From positions 116,221 to 180,220 of the forward strand of contig NZ_BSFN01000010.1 in NCBI RefSeq assembly GCF_027922365.1: a stretch of 64,000 nt of DNA, written 5' to 3'. Position 1 is the stretch's first letter. Every line of letters begins with the position of its first letter. Of this stretch, positions 8,229 to 16,235 are shown in pieces. The notes under the pieces are model-generated. The model ran no database searches. It was not told the origin of the DNA and saw only the letters and a list, made by a program, of their open reading frames with translations. The stretch comes from Pseudomonas turukhanskensis (GTDB lineage Bacteria > Pseudomonadota > Gammaproteobacteria > Pseudomonadales > Pseudomonadaceae). Made by a program: the position numbers and the translations under genes.

Positions 8229-8249
8229 GGAACCGATCGGCTGCGCGTC

Positions 8250-8334
8250 GGTATGGCTGCGTTAAAATCGTTTTTTGAATGCTCATTGGCTATAGCCAAC
8301 TCCGCTTAAAAAAACGATTTTGCCTTGCCATACC
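8250..8334. repeat. Long imperfect palindrome (Pseudomonas intergenic element)
   Basis: GGTATGGC at 8250-8257 pairs with GCCATACC at 8327-8334, and AAAATCGTTTTTT with AAAAAACGATTTT further in, around a loop containing TTGGCTATAGCCAA. Similar stems with CTCATT...AACTCCGCTT cores recur between Pseudomonas genes. It probably ends transcription of the Met-rich gene. It also forms the 3' end of the opposing regulator reading frame. Confidence 0.7.
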
Positions 8335-9069
8335 TAGCTCGCACGATCTTGAGCGGCGTGAGCCCGAGATTTGAGAGATAAAAAAGGCAGCTCGATTGAG
8401 CGGCCTTTTTGCATTTTGGGGTCGATCCAGGCGTTCGGGGTAGGTGACTACCAGGTACGCCACGGCTTCGCTGTCTGCCGGGTTGCGGTAGCGGTGGGGC
8501 TGGTCGGCGTAGAACAGGATCGAGTCGCCGGTGGAGAGCAGGTAGCGTTCGTCGTTCACGCTGATTTCCAGCACGCCCTGGGCCACCACCAGGTTTTCTT
8601 GCACACCGGGCCCGCGGCCGGGTGAGTCTTCTTCGCCGAGTGCGCTGACACGCAGTTCGAAAAATTCGGAGTGGCGGGCGATATCGATGGGGAAGAGGGC
8701 GCGGCTGACAAAGGTGCCATTGGCACTTACCAGGCGTTTGCTCTTGCTGGCGGCCAGCACCTCAACGCCTTCGAACGCGCGATTTTCGAGGAAGGCGGCC
8801 ACCGACACCTTGAGCCCTTTGGCGATTTTGCACAGCACTTTGATTGACGGCACACTACGTCCGGATTCGATCTGCGCGAGCATCGCCCGGCTTACGCCGC
8901 ACAGGCGCGCCAGGCCGTCCAGGGAAAGGTGACGTTTGCTGCGCAGGCGTTGCAGGTTCTGCGCGACGCGTTCGGAAATGGGGTCATCGATAGGCGAGTC
9001 GAGGGCGCTGAGGTCCAGCGCAGGTTCGTCGCCGGTGGCGAGAAAGCGCACCGGATCCTGGGCACTCAC
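8290..9069 (-). CDS. XRE-family regulator with C-terminal cupin domain
   Basis: 259 residues from a GTG start. HTH at about 32-87 (LDGLARLCGVSRAMLAQIES, SVPSIKVLCKIAKGL), cupin at about 150-220 (GVLEISVNDERYLLSTGDSI, YADQPHRYRNP). Family members are cytoplasmic one-component repressors/activators of small-molecule metabolism, often sulfur or amino-acid related. The GTG overlaps the stop of the 53-residue gene upstream as GTGA. The last 45 or so codons run through a perfect-looking terminator (8381-8410) and into the palindrome at 8250-8334, so the original stop has probably been lost. Target unknown; the adjacent Met-rich gene is an obvious candidate. Confidence 0.82.
   Translation of the reverse strand: MSAQDPVRFLATGDEPALDLSALDSPIDDPISERVAQNLQRLRSKRHLSLDGLARLCGVSRAMLAQIESGRSVPSIKVLCKIAKGLKVSVAAFLENRAFEGVEVLAASKSKRLVSANGTFVSRALFPIDIARHSEFFELRVSALGEEDSPGRGPGVQENLVVAQGVLEISVNDERYLLSTGDSILFYADQPHRYRNPADSEAVAYLVVTYPERLDRPQNAKRPLNRAAFFISQISGSRRSRSCELGMARQNRFFKRSWL
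8381..8410. terminator. Intrinsic terminator lying inside the regulator 3' end
   Basis: AAAAAGGC, AG, CTC-GATT-GAG, CG, GCCTTTTT: symmetrical stem with U-tracts for either strand. It overlaps codons of the XRE regulator, which is unusual. Confidence 0.65.
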
Positions 9070-9227
9070 GCGTGAAGCGTCTCGGTCGATTGATTGTGCT
9101 GAGTCAGTTGCAGCGCGGCAAAGCCGGCGTTGCGCGCGTACATGTCCCACATTACCCGTGCCAGTTGCTGCGCCTGTTTGCGTTTGCGGTAGAGGGCGAA
9201 GTCGATAACGTTGTCGGTCGGTTTCAT
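9066..9227 (-). CDS. Small protein, 53 residues, translationally coupled to XRE regulator
   Basis: Reads MKPTDNVIDFALYRKRKQAQ then LARVMWDMYARNAGFAALQL and a polar tail. ATG at 9227, stop TGA at 9066-9068 overlapping the GTG of the regulator. Predicted helical and basic in the first half; no recognised domain. It lies in a different frame from a longer in-frame extension of the regulator, and the GTGA overlap plus coding-like composition make me prefer it to that extension. Function unknown, perhaps accessory to the regulator. Confidence 0.6.
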   Translation of the reverse strand: MKPTDNVIDFALYRKRKQAQQLARVMWDMYARNAGFAALQLTQHNQSTETLHA

Positions 9228-9350
9228 GCGGCACTTCACTGTGGTGAAAAGGACGATGGCCAGAGACTACGCAACTCGGTTTATAACCATAAATACCGAT
9301 TTTTTATTTGGTAATTCTTTTTTGCTCTTTCTGTCTTCGCCGTTTACACC

Positions 9351-9437
9351 GTCATTCCCGCGAAGGCGGGAATCCAGATTGGTTCGGCGAACGAAGTTAC
9401 CTGCTGAAGACTGGATTCCCGCCTGCGCGGGAATGAC
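9351..9437. repeat. Paired inverted repeat GTCATTCCCGCG...
   Basis: 27-bp arm at 9351-9377 (GTCATTCCCGCGAAGGCGGG then AATCCAG) and its near-perfect reverse complement at 9411-9437. Each arm is itself dyad-symmetric (TTCCCGC...GCGGGAA). This repeat family is widespread in proteobacterial intergenic DNA. It separates the oppositely regulated clusters and may terminate the gntR operon. Confidence 0.8.
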
Positions 9438-9448
9438 GGATGTTCTGG

Positions 9449-10180
9449 CTACGGACTGGGATACTTCGTACTCACCACCACCGCCAGCGAATCCGGCCGC
9501 CAGAACTCCTGGTCGAATTCCACCGGCTGATCGTCTTCGCCAAAGTTCAGCCGCTCCAGATAAAAGCTGCTGGAGCCGGCCGTGAGTTGCAGCAGTTCGG
9601 CCTGCTCCTCATTCACCGTTCCCGGGTGCATGGTCAACTCGCAGCGCGATTGCACGCGCCCGAAGCGTTCGCGCAGCAGGGTGGTCAGCGAGGTGTTGAG
9701 GTCGGCTTGCAGCAGGTCCGGGCACCAGCTGGCGACCAGTGCGTTGAGTTCTAACAGCACCGGTCGGCCGTCTACCCAACGTCGTCGCTGCAGGAAAAAC
9801 ATCGGTTCATCGGCACTCGCCAAGCCCATGCGCGCCGCCAGCCAGTTCCCGGCCGGGCGTTGCTCGGCATGCAGGCATTCAGTGAGCGGGGTGCGCCCCT
9901 GGGCGCTGACGTATTCCATAAAACCGCTGATGCGCGTGGGGTCGTAGCGAATACGCGGTGGGCTGACGTACCAGCCGCTGCGGTTTTTGCGGTAGATGCG
10001 GCCTTCCACTTCCAGCTGCTGCAGCGCCTGGCGCAAGGTGACGCGCGTGCAGCCAAAGCGCTCGGCCAGTTCGCGCTCTACCGGCAGCTTGCCTTGCGGG
10101 GCCAGCACACCCTGGGCGAGGTCGTTGGCGAGTTGGTCGCGGATGCGTAAAAACTGCGATTGCACGGCTTCAAATGACAT
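9449..10180 (-). CDS. GntR-family regulator, HutC/UTRA subfamily
   Basis: 243 residues: N-terminal winged HTH (LPVERELAERFGCTRVTLRQALQQL, about 32-57) and a C-terminal UTRA ligand-binding domain (from about 85, with GRTPLTECLHAEQRP and YLERL near the end). Last gene of the minus-strand operon from 15224, overlapping the LLM gene by 11 nt. Such proteins bind sites of the form TGGTATAnACCA; a perfect TGGTATATACCA dyad occurs at 18376-18387, in the divergent promoter of the same gene neighbourhood. Probably the local repressor responding to the imported compound. Confidence 0.88.
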   Translation of the reverse strand: MSFEAVQSQFLRIRDQLANDLAQGVLAPQGKLPVERELAERFGCTRVTLRQALQQLEVEGRIYRKNRSGWYVSPPRIRYDPTRISGFMEYVSAQGRTPLTECLHAEQRPAGNWLAARMGLASADEPMFFLQRRRWVDGRPVLLELNALVASWCPDLLQADLNTSLTTLLRERFGRVQSRCELTMHPGTVNEEQAELLQLTAGSSSFYLERLNFGEDDQPVEFDQEFWRPDSLAVVVSTKYPSP

Positions 10181-11567
10181 CCGGGCTTCCCTGTGGATGG
10201 CGGCGTTGACGGTGGCGCGCAGCGGGGTGGTCGTCGCTCACCTGGCTTAACCCCGGCCGGCGAAAACGCTCGCGCAACGTGGCGCCTTCGTAGTCGGCCC
10301 AGACTCTACCGCGGCGCTGCAACTCGGGCACCACCCACTTCACAAAATCGCCCAGGGTTACCGGCGGCACCGGGTCGGCGATGTTAAAGCCATCGAGATC
10401 GGCCACCGCCATCCAGCGTTCCAGTTCATCGGCCACGGTCTGGGGCGAGCCGACGATCACCGGGCCGCCGCCACCCACGCCCACGAACTCGGCAATCGCC
10501 CGCGGTGTCCAGAGGCGGCTGGCATCCAGGCGCGTAAATACTTCCAGCAACCCACGGATGCCTTCGGTCTCGGCGTACTGCAACGGCTGGTCCGGATCGA
10601 GTACCGACAGGTCGATACCCAGCAAAGCGCTATAGCGCGCCAGGCTGCCTTCCAGGCTGGTGTACTGCTGGTAGTCGAGCAGCTTGGCCTGTGCCTCGGC
10701 ATCGGTGGCTGCGACGATGACGGTGACGATATTGAAAATCTTCAACGACTGCGGATCGCGGCCTTCGCTACTGGCCTGGGCGCGAATGCTGTCGACCATG
10801 CTGCGGGTGATCTGCGGATCATAGGACGACAGAAACACACCCTCGGCATGCCGTGCGGCAAAGGCTTTGCCCACCGTGGAACTGCCTGCCTGAAACAGCA
10901 CCGGGGTGCGTTGCACCGACGGTTCGGACAGGGCAATGCCCGGCACCTGAAAGTAACGCCCCTGGTGGGCGATGGGCTGGACTTTGGCCGGGTCGATAAA
11001 CACCCCGGCCTCACGGTCGAACCGCACCGCATCGTCGGCCCAGCTGGCTTCCCAGAGGGCGTAGACCACCTGCATAAATTCCTCGGCAATGGCATAGCGC
11101 TCATCGTGGGGAATCTGTTGGTCCAGGCCGAGGTTACGTGCCGCGCTTTCCAGCGCCGAGGTGACGATATTCCAGCCGATGCGGCCGTTACTCAGGTGGT
11201 CAAGGGTGGTCATCTTGCGCGCGAAGCTATAGGGCTGTTCGTAGGTGCTCGACACCGTCACGGCGAACCCCAGCTGCTGTGTGGCGGCCGCCAGCGCGCT
11301 GACCAGTAACAGCGGGTCATCGGTGGGCGTTTGAATCCCATCGCGCAGCGCCGCATCGACCTTGCCCTGGTACACCTCCAGCGGCCCCAGGGCGTCGGCG
11401 ATAAACAGCGCATCGAACTTGCCGCGCTCGAGAATCTGCGCAGTCTCGACCCAATGGCTCAGCTCGCGGTAGCGGTGCGCCTGACTAGCGGGATGGCGCC
11501 ACAGCCCCATCGCGGTATGGCCCACGGTGTTCTGCCGCAGGCCATTGAGGCGGATGCGTTTGCTCAT
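10170..11567 (-). CDS. LLM flavin-dependent monooxygenase in a vitamin-uptake-like operon
   Basis: 465 residues, NtaA/SnaA/DszA-type. Blocks: MTTLDHLSNGRIGWNIVTS and TPVLFQAGSSTVGKAFA. Start ATG at 11567 overlaps the pnuC stop (ATGA); an in-frame extension into pnuC is rejected. It would need FMNH2 from a reductase elsewhere. Its company (TonB receptor, phosphatase, PnuC permease, GntR) suggests it acts on the imported compound. Riboflavin lyase of flavin-degrading actinobacteria belongs to the same superfamily, which makes a flavin or thiamine-like substrate conceivable; this is inference. Confidence 0.84.
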   Translation of the reverse strand: MSKRIRLNGLRQNTVGHTAMGLWRHPASQAHRYRELSHWVETAQILERGKFDALFIADALGPLEVYQGKVDAALRDGIQTPTDDPLLLVSALAAATQQLGFAVTVSSTYEQPYSFARKMTTLDHLSNGRIGWNIVTSALESAARNLGLDQQIPHDERYAIAEEFMQVVYALWEASWADDAVRFDREAGVFIDPAKVQPIAHQGRYFQVPGIALSEPSVQRTPVLFQAGSSTVGKAFAARHAEGVFLSSYDPQITRSMVDSIRAQASSEGRDPQSLKIFNIVTVIVAATDAEAQAKLLDYQQYTSLEGSLARYSALLGIDLSVLDPDQPLQYAETEGIRGLLEVFTRLDASRLWTPRAIAEFVGVGGGGPVIVGSPQTVADELERWMAVADLDGFNIADPVPPVTLGDFVKWVVPELQRRGRVWADYEGATLRERFRRPGLSQVSDDHPAARHRQRRHPQGSPDVI

Positions 11568-12163
11568 GCCGCTGCGCCCACGGTATTTGCCGGCGGTTGC
11601 TGGTCCTGGGTGCGCAGGTCTTTCTGCCAGGCACGCAGGCCGTAGATGGCCAGCAGTACAAAGGCCGCGTACAGGCCGGCGGTCGGATACAGATCCTTGT
11701 ACCAGTACATGCCTACATAGAGGGTGTCGAGCACGATCCATAGCCACCAGCTCGCCACGTACTTGCGCGCCGCCCAGACGCTGGCCACCAGGCTGAACGA
11801 AGTCAGCGCGGCATCGGCCCACGGAATCGAAGCGTCGGTAAGGTAGTGCATCACGCTGCCCAGGGTCAGGGCACCAACCACGCCCGCCAGCAGGCTAAGT
11901 ACGGCGGTGCGCAGCGGCAGACGCTCCACACGAACCTTGCCGGCATCCACGCGCCCGGTGCTCCAGCGCCACCAGCCGTAGCCTTGCAGCACGGCGAAGA
12001 TCAGTTGCAGCAGCAGGTCGGAGTACAGTTTTACGTCGTAGAAAATCCACGCATACAACAGCACGGCCACCACGCTGACTGGCCAGCACCAACGAATACG
12101 TTGAGCGGTCAGCCACACGCCGACCACATTGAACAACACGGCAACGATTTCCAGCGCAGACAT
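11564..12163 (-). CDS. pnuC: PnuC-family vitamin transporter (nicotinamide riboside/thiamine/riboflavin type)
   Basis: 199 residues, about seven membrane spans, with the aromatic PnuC motif YGWWRWSTG (about 61-69) and WWLWIVLDTLYVGMYWYKDL near the end. PnuC proteins carry unphosphorylated vitamins across the inner membrane by facilitated diffusion, trapped afterwards by phosphorylation. The family splits into nicotinamide riboside (PnuC), thiamine (PnuT) and riboflavin (PnuX) transporters; I cannot assign the subtype by eye. Directly downstream of a periplasmic phosphatase that could strip the phosphate first. Confidence 0.86.
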   Translation of the reverse strand: MSALEIVAVLFNVVGVWLTAQRIRWCWPVSVVAVLLYAWIFYDVKLYSDLLLQLIFAVLQGYGWWRWSTGRVDAGKVRVERLPLRTAVLSLLAGVVGALTLGSVMHYLTDASIPWADAALTSFSLVASVWAARKYVASWWLWIVLDTLYVGMYWYKDLYPTAGLYAAFVLLAIYGLRAWQKDLRTQDQQPPANTVGAAA

Positions 12164-12204
12164 GGGTACTTCTCCAATCCAAATAAGTGAGGGGGAGGGC
12201 AGCC

Positions 12205-13041
12205 TTAAGGCTGCAGCTCCAGTGCCTGTTGTTTCAGTTCGCGTTTGCGCGCGGCAGGCAGGTCGTCCTGATCGCCATAGGGCGCGCTGTACCAGTTGCC
12301 ATAAGTGGGGTTGGGCAGCACAAACCAACGCTGGCCCAACCACGCCAGATAGGGCGCTGCGGCTTTACGCTGGGCGCTCAGGGTGTTGGCTTCGCTTTGG
12401 ACAAAATCACCGAATGAATCGCCAACCAACAGCAATACCCGCGCATGCTCGGCCACCCATTGGCGTCGACAGTTTTTGCCATACCCGGCTTTTTCACACT
12501 GGCCGGTAGGCGTGGCTGCAGCCAGTACCTGCGACGCATCGCTTATCGGAAAACCGCGCAGCCGCAGGTTTTTAACGGTATCGGCCACCTGCCCATGCTC
12601 GCGGTTGGTCAGGTAATACACCTGGATACCGCGCTGGGCCGCAGCTTGCAGAAAAGCCGCTGCTCCCGGCAAGGCCTGAGCCTGGGCTTGCTGCACCCAC
12701 GTATTCCAACGGTCATAGGAATAGGGCTGGTCATTGCGGATATCGCGGGCATTGAGTGGGATGTTGTCCAGCAGGGTTTCATCGATATCAACGACCACCG
12801 CTGGCGGCAAGCCACTCAAGTTGCGCGCCGGCAAGGGCAGGGCATCCCAGGTGGGGTCGGCCAGTGCCACGTCCAGTTGGCGCGTGGCACTGACAAACAC
12901 TTGCCGGTAAATCAGCTCATGCTCGATGGAGGTTTGCGTCCACAGCACCGCGTCCAACTGATCGTTGGCCGGTGGCTGCTGCTGGCAACCACCGAGCAGG
13001 GCGAGGAGGGCCAGCGTGCTGGCCGTTACCCGGTTATGCAT
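12205..13041 (-). CDS. HAD-type acid phosphatase lipoprotein, e(P4) family
   Basis: 278 residues. Lipoprotein signal ending LALLALLGGC (Cys about 19). HAD motifs: VVVDIDETLLDN (catalytic Asp pair), YYLTNREH (motif 2 region) and LLLVGDSFGDF (metal-binding acidic motif), as in the Haemophilus e(P4) class C acid phosphatase that hydrolyses NMN and other phosphomonoesters. Expected on the periplasmic side of an outer membrane. Start chosen at the lipoprotein ATG (13041), 8 nt after the TonB receptor stop. Fits a scheme where a phosphorylated vitamin enters by TonB, is dephosphorylated here and passes to PnuC. Confidence 0.86.
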   Translation of the reverse strand: MHNRVTASTLALLALLGGCQQQPPANDQLDAVLWTQTSIEHELIYRQVFVSATRQLDVALADPTWDALPLPARNLSGLPPAVVVDIDETLLDNIPLNARDIRNDQPYSYDRWNTWVQQAQAQALPGAAAFLQAAAQRGIQVYYLTNREHGQVADTVKNLRLRGFPISDASQVLAAATPTGQCEKAGYGKNCRRQWVAEHARVLLLVGDSFGDFVQSEANTLSAQRKAAAPYLAWLGQRWFVLPNPTYGNWYSAPYGDQDDLPAARKRELKQQALELQP

Positions 13042-13049
13042 GGCCCACC

Positions 13050-15224
13050 TCAGAAGTTGACCGTGGCCGACAGCCGCGCAGTACGCGGTGCGCCGGGGAA
13101 CAGGTAGCCATCGCCCATAAACTCGCCGGCGTCGCGCCAGTAGCGCTTGTCGAACAGGTTGTCCACGGTCAGGCGCAGCACGGTGTCGTAGTCGCCCACT
13201 TTGGTGGCGTAGCGGCCGCCCAGGTCCCATACCGCGTAGTCACCCACTTTTACCGTGCCTTCGCGGTTGGCGTATTTGCTGCCGCTGTATTGCACGCCGC
13301 CCAACACGGCCAGGCCGGGAACGCCGGGAATGCTGTAATCGGCATGCACGGTGCCGCGCACTTCGGGCACGTTGATGGCCTGGTGGTCTTCGTAGGCATC
13401 GGTGCCGCTGTCGATCACCCGTGCGCGAATCGCGGCCAGGCTGGCGCTGATCTGCAGGTTGGAACTCACACGGCCGTTGGCCGAGAGCTCCAGGCCGGTG
13501 TTTTCCTGTTTGCCCGCTTGCACATAGTTGAACGTGCCGTCGCCATTGGGCCGTGGGTATTGGAAGTCCTGGCTGATCTGAAACAGTGCGGCGGTCACGC
13601 TCAGGCGTTGCCAGTCGCGCTTGATGCCCAGCTCGAGCTGACGCGAGGTGGTGGGCGGCAAGATCTCTCCGGAGTTGGCAGCAAACCACGAGGCTTCGCC
13701 ACCCAGCGACAGCCCTTTGCTGTAGCTGACGTACAGCGAGGTATCCAGGCGTGGTTTGTAAATCAGCGCCGCCTGCGGCAGGAACTTCCACAGCTGGGTG
13801 TGGCGATCGGTGTTGCCGTCGCTGTCGAAGGTTTTCTCGTCCAGACGCACTTCACGCCCGCCGAGGATGGTTTGCCACTGCTCGTTGAAGGTGATGCGGT
13901 CGGTGGCGAACAGGCCGTACTGACGGCTGTCCAGACGGCGGTAGGAGTCGCCCAGCTCACCGGAGTACGGGGTGAAGTCGCTCGAGTCTTCATTAATGTT
14001 GCCGGTGCCAATGTATTCGTTCACCGACGCGCGACGGTCCACCACACGGCGCAGCGCGCTGGTGCCAAAGGTCAGGTCATGTTTGAGGCTGCCCGTGTCG
14101 AACTGGCCGTTGAACGCGCCTTGCGCTTCGTCGTTGCGGCGGGTGTCGTCGGGGCTGCGGTAGTCGTAGACGTCGTAATCACCGTTGGCGCCGAAGTTGG
14201 CCAGCAGGTCGCTCGCGCAACTGGCGGTGTAGTAGCAGCCGTAGGCAAAGGCACTGTAATCGTCGATCACCACCTTGCTGCGAGAAGCGCTCAGGGTGCC
14301 TTTCCAGGCATCGTTAAAGCGGTATTCAAACAGACCGTCGAGGTTCAACGACTCGATGCCCACCGGGTTGGACCAGCTCTGGTACGCCAGCAAATCGTGC
14401 GGGTCGACGCCGTGGGGCACTTCGGTGCCGCCGAGCAATTGGTAACCTGGCACTGAACGCTGTTCGCGCTTCTGGTACTCGGCGTTGAGCTGCAACAGCG
14501 CGTCCGGGCTGATGTTCCAGTCCACCGCCAGGGAGGCGAAATCACGCTTGCCGTCGGTGTGGTCGACGTAGGAGCCGATCTCTTCATGGGCGAGGTTGGT
14601 CCGCACGCCGAACTGTTGCTCAGCGCCAAACCAGCCACCCAGGTCGGTGGCCAGGTATTGCTCACCATCGAGGTTGGTGGAGACGGTTACCGAGCGCACG
14701 TTTTCCGGGCGCTTGCTGACGTAATTGACCAGGCCGCCCGGCTCCGACACACCGCTCTGCAGGCCGGACAGGCCCTTGAGCACTTCCACTTGCTGTTTGT
14801 TTTCCAGCGCCACGTTCTGCTCGCCGGTAATGGTGCGGCCGTTGATTTTGTAGCTGTTGGCCGAGTTCAGCGAGAAGCCGCGCACCACGAAGTTCTCGTA
14901 GTAGCCGACCGGCGCATAGGCATCGCCCACCGAGGCGTCGTTCTTCAGCACTTCGCTGAGTAGGCGGGCTTGCTGGTCTTTCAGCCGTGCATCGGTAATC
15001 ACCGCGACCGAGGCCGGGGTGTCGAGCAACGGGGCATTATCGAAGCCGCCCACCGAGGCTTTTTTCGCCTCGTAGGCGGTGTCGTCCTGGCCATAGACCG
15101 TGACGGCGTCGAGCGCCGTGGTGCTGCTGTCGGTGTCGGCCCATGCCGGGCTCGAGGCCAGGGCAATGGCCAGGCTCAGCAGGCTGAGTTGCCCGCGTAC
15201 GGGGTAGTGATGGGGTGTAGCCAT
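13050..15224 (-). CDS. TonB-dependent outer-membrane receptor (siderophore-receptor type)
   Basis: 724 residues. Signal peptide to about residue 30 (ends SSPAWA), plug domain (TPASVAVITDARLKDQQA, FVVRGFSLNS, INGRTI, QQVEVLKGLSGLQSG, GGLVNYVSKRP) then a 22-strand barrel ending in the aromatic ...LSATVNF. A plausible TonB box is LDAVTVYG. ATG at 15224 has AGGAG 8 nt upstream. First gene of the tight operon receptor-phosphatase-pnuC-LLM-gntR, which argues for a vitamin-like or phosphorylated ligand rather than an iron chelate. Confidence 0.9.
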   Translation of the reverse strand: MATPHHYPVRGQLSLLSLAIALASSPAWADTDSSTTALDAVTVYGQDDTAYEAKKASVGGFDNAPLLDTPASVAVITDARLKDQQARLLSEVLKNDASVGDAYAPVGYYENFVVRGFSLNSANSYKINGRTITGEQNVALENKQQVEVLKGLSGLQSGVSEPGGLVNYVSKRPENVRSVTVSTNLDGEQYLATDLGGWFGAEQQFGVRTNLAHEEIGSYVDHTDGKRDFASLAVDWNISPDALLQLNAEYQKREQRSVPGYQLLGGTEVPHGVDPHDLLAYQSWSNPVGIESLNLDGLFEYRFNDAWKGTLSASRSKVVIDDYSAFAYGCYYTASCASDLLANFGANGDYDVYDYRSPDDTRRNDEAQGAFNGQFDTGSLKHDLTFGTSALRRVVDRRASVNEYIGTGNINEDSSDFTPYSGELGDSYRRLDSRQYGLFATDRITFNEQWQTILGGREVRLDEKTFDSDGNTDRHTQLWKFLPQAALIYKPRLDTSLYVSYSKGLSLGGEASWFAANSGEILPPTTSRQLELGIKRDWQRLSVTAALFQISQDFQYPRPNGDGTFNYVQAGKQENTGLELSANGRVSSNLQISASLAAIRARVIDSGTDAYEDHQAINVPEVRGTVHADYSIPGVPGLAVLGGVQYSGSKYANREGTVKVGDYAVWDLGGRYATKVGDYDTVLRLTVDNLFDKRYWRDAGEFMGDGYLFPGAPRTARLSATVNF

Positions 15225-15276
15225 GTGGAGTGCTCCTAGGGTCCTGCTCCGGTTGCGGCATGTCTGTGAAAACACC

Positions 15277-15304
15277 AAGCACGGGCCAAAGGAGCCCGGT
15301 GCTG
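15277..15304. other. GC-rich hairpin between rhodanese gene and TonB receptor gene
   Basis: AGCACGGGC-CAAAGGA-GCCCGGTGCT, a 9-bp stem with one bulge and no T-run. It could attenuate read-through from the upstream three-gene unit into the TonB operon (132-bp gap), or stabilise the mRNA 3' end. Confidence 0.35.
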
Positions 15305-15356
15305 CGCAACGGAGGGTTGCCAGTACTGAATGAAAAGGCGGTTTAGCCGAAAGGCG

Positions 15357-16235
15357 TCAGGCCGGAGGTGCTCCGGTGGTCATTGGTAAGCGTGCGTCGG
15401 CTGCCCATTCCTGCAGCGAGCCGTCGTAGATCGCGATGTGCTGGCGGCCCAACAGCGTCAGGGCCAGCGCATTGGCGGCAGCGGAAATACCGCCGCCGCA
15501 GTAGAGAATCAGCGGGGTGTCGTCGTGCAGATACGCATCGAGCACCTGAACAAGGGCGTCCTTGGGTAGGTAATGACCTTGCTCATCGAACAGGGTGCGG
15601 GCCGGCAGGTTTTGACTGCCGGGAATATGCCCACGGCGGGCGTAGCGGCTGGGGGCGCTGCCGTCGAACAGGGCGGTGCCAAGGGCGCAGATCAAGGTGC
15701 CAGGGGTGTGGCCGGCGACCACTGCTTCAACATGCGTGCGATCAACCCAGTAGGGTGTGCTCTGCGCACCGAGCGGCATCGGGCACGGCGCAATGGTGCG
15801 CACAGGACACCCTACGTCCTGCAAGCGCTGCCAGGCCTTGAATCCACCATCAAGCACCGCCGCGTCAACACCCACACTGCGCAACATCCACCACAAGCGT
15901 GCCGCCCAAAACCCTTCAGCGCGGTCGTAGATCACCAGGCGTTTTTCATCGTTCAGCCCCAAGGCTGCCAGCGCTTTTAGCAGGCGTTCTGGCGTGGGCA
16001 GCGCAAAGCTGAAACTCGCGTCGGTATCGGCCAGCTCGGTTAATAAATCGGCATGCCGCGCACCGGGAATATGGGCTTGCAACCAACCGGCGTAACCGCT
16101 GCTGGAACGGTAATCGCCGTCAAAGCGTGGCGCCGGCAATTCCACCGTGGCGTCCAGCAGCAGTAACTCGGGGGCAGCTAGATTGGCCTGCAACCAGGCG
16201 CTATCCACCAGAATGCCGGGCAGCGTCAGGCTCAT
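15357..16235 (-). CDS. Rhodanese-type sulfurtransferase (3-mercaptopyruvate sulfurtransferase-like)
   Basis: 292 residues, two rhodanese domains. The inactive first domain spans about 8-125 (DYRSSSGYAGWLQAHIPGARHADLL); the second carries active-site loop CGGGISA (about residue 246), close to the CG(S/T)GVTA loop of mercaptopyruvate sulfurtransferases rather than the CRxGxR of thiosulfate sulfurtransferases. The start overlaps the kinase stop (ATGA). Codons for about 22 residues of the inter-domain linker are made of a palindromic repeat (15750-15815), apparently inserted in frame. Likely moves sulfane sulfur in the pathway encoded here. Confidence 0.88.
   Translation of the reverse strand: MSLTLPGILVDSAWLQANLAAPELLLLDATVELPAPRFDGDYRSSSGYAGWLQAHIPGARHADLLTELADTDASFSFALPTPERLLKALAALGLNDEKRLVIYDRAEGFWAARLWWMLRSVGVDAAVLDGGFKAWQRLQDVGCPVRTIAPCPMPLGAQSTPYWVDRTHVEAVVAGHTPGTLICALGTALFDGSAPSRYARRGHIPGSQNLPARTLFDEQGHYLPKDALVQVLDAYLHDDTPLILYCGGGISAAANALALTLLGRQHIAIYDGSLQEWAADARLPMTTGAPPA
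15750..15815. repeat. GTAGGGTG palindromic repeat pair inside a coding region
   Basis: Left arm 15750-15770 (GTAGGGTGTGCTCTGCGCAC then C) and right arm 15795-15815 (GGTGCGCACAGGACACCCTA then C), same family as the intergenic copies at 22294 and 25898. Here it lies inside the rhodanese gene, between the two domains, in an open frame. Confidence 0.85.

Noticed and set aside
7664..8299. Other open frames over the Met-rich gene, including His/Asp-rich and Ile/Met-rich readings on both strands
   Set aside because: They are by-products of the ATG/CAT-repeat-like DNA. None has a ribosome site and proper start like the Met-rich frame.
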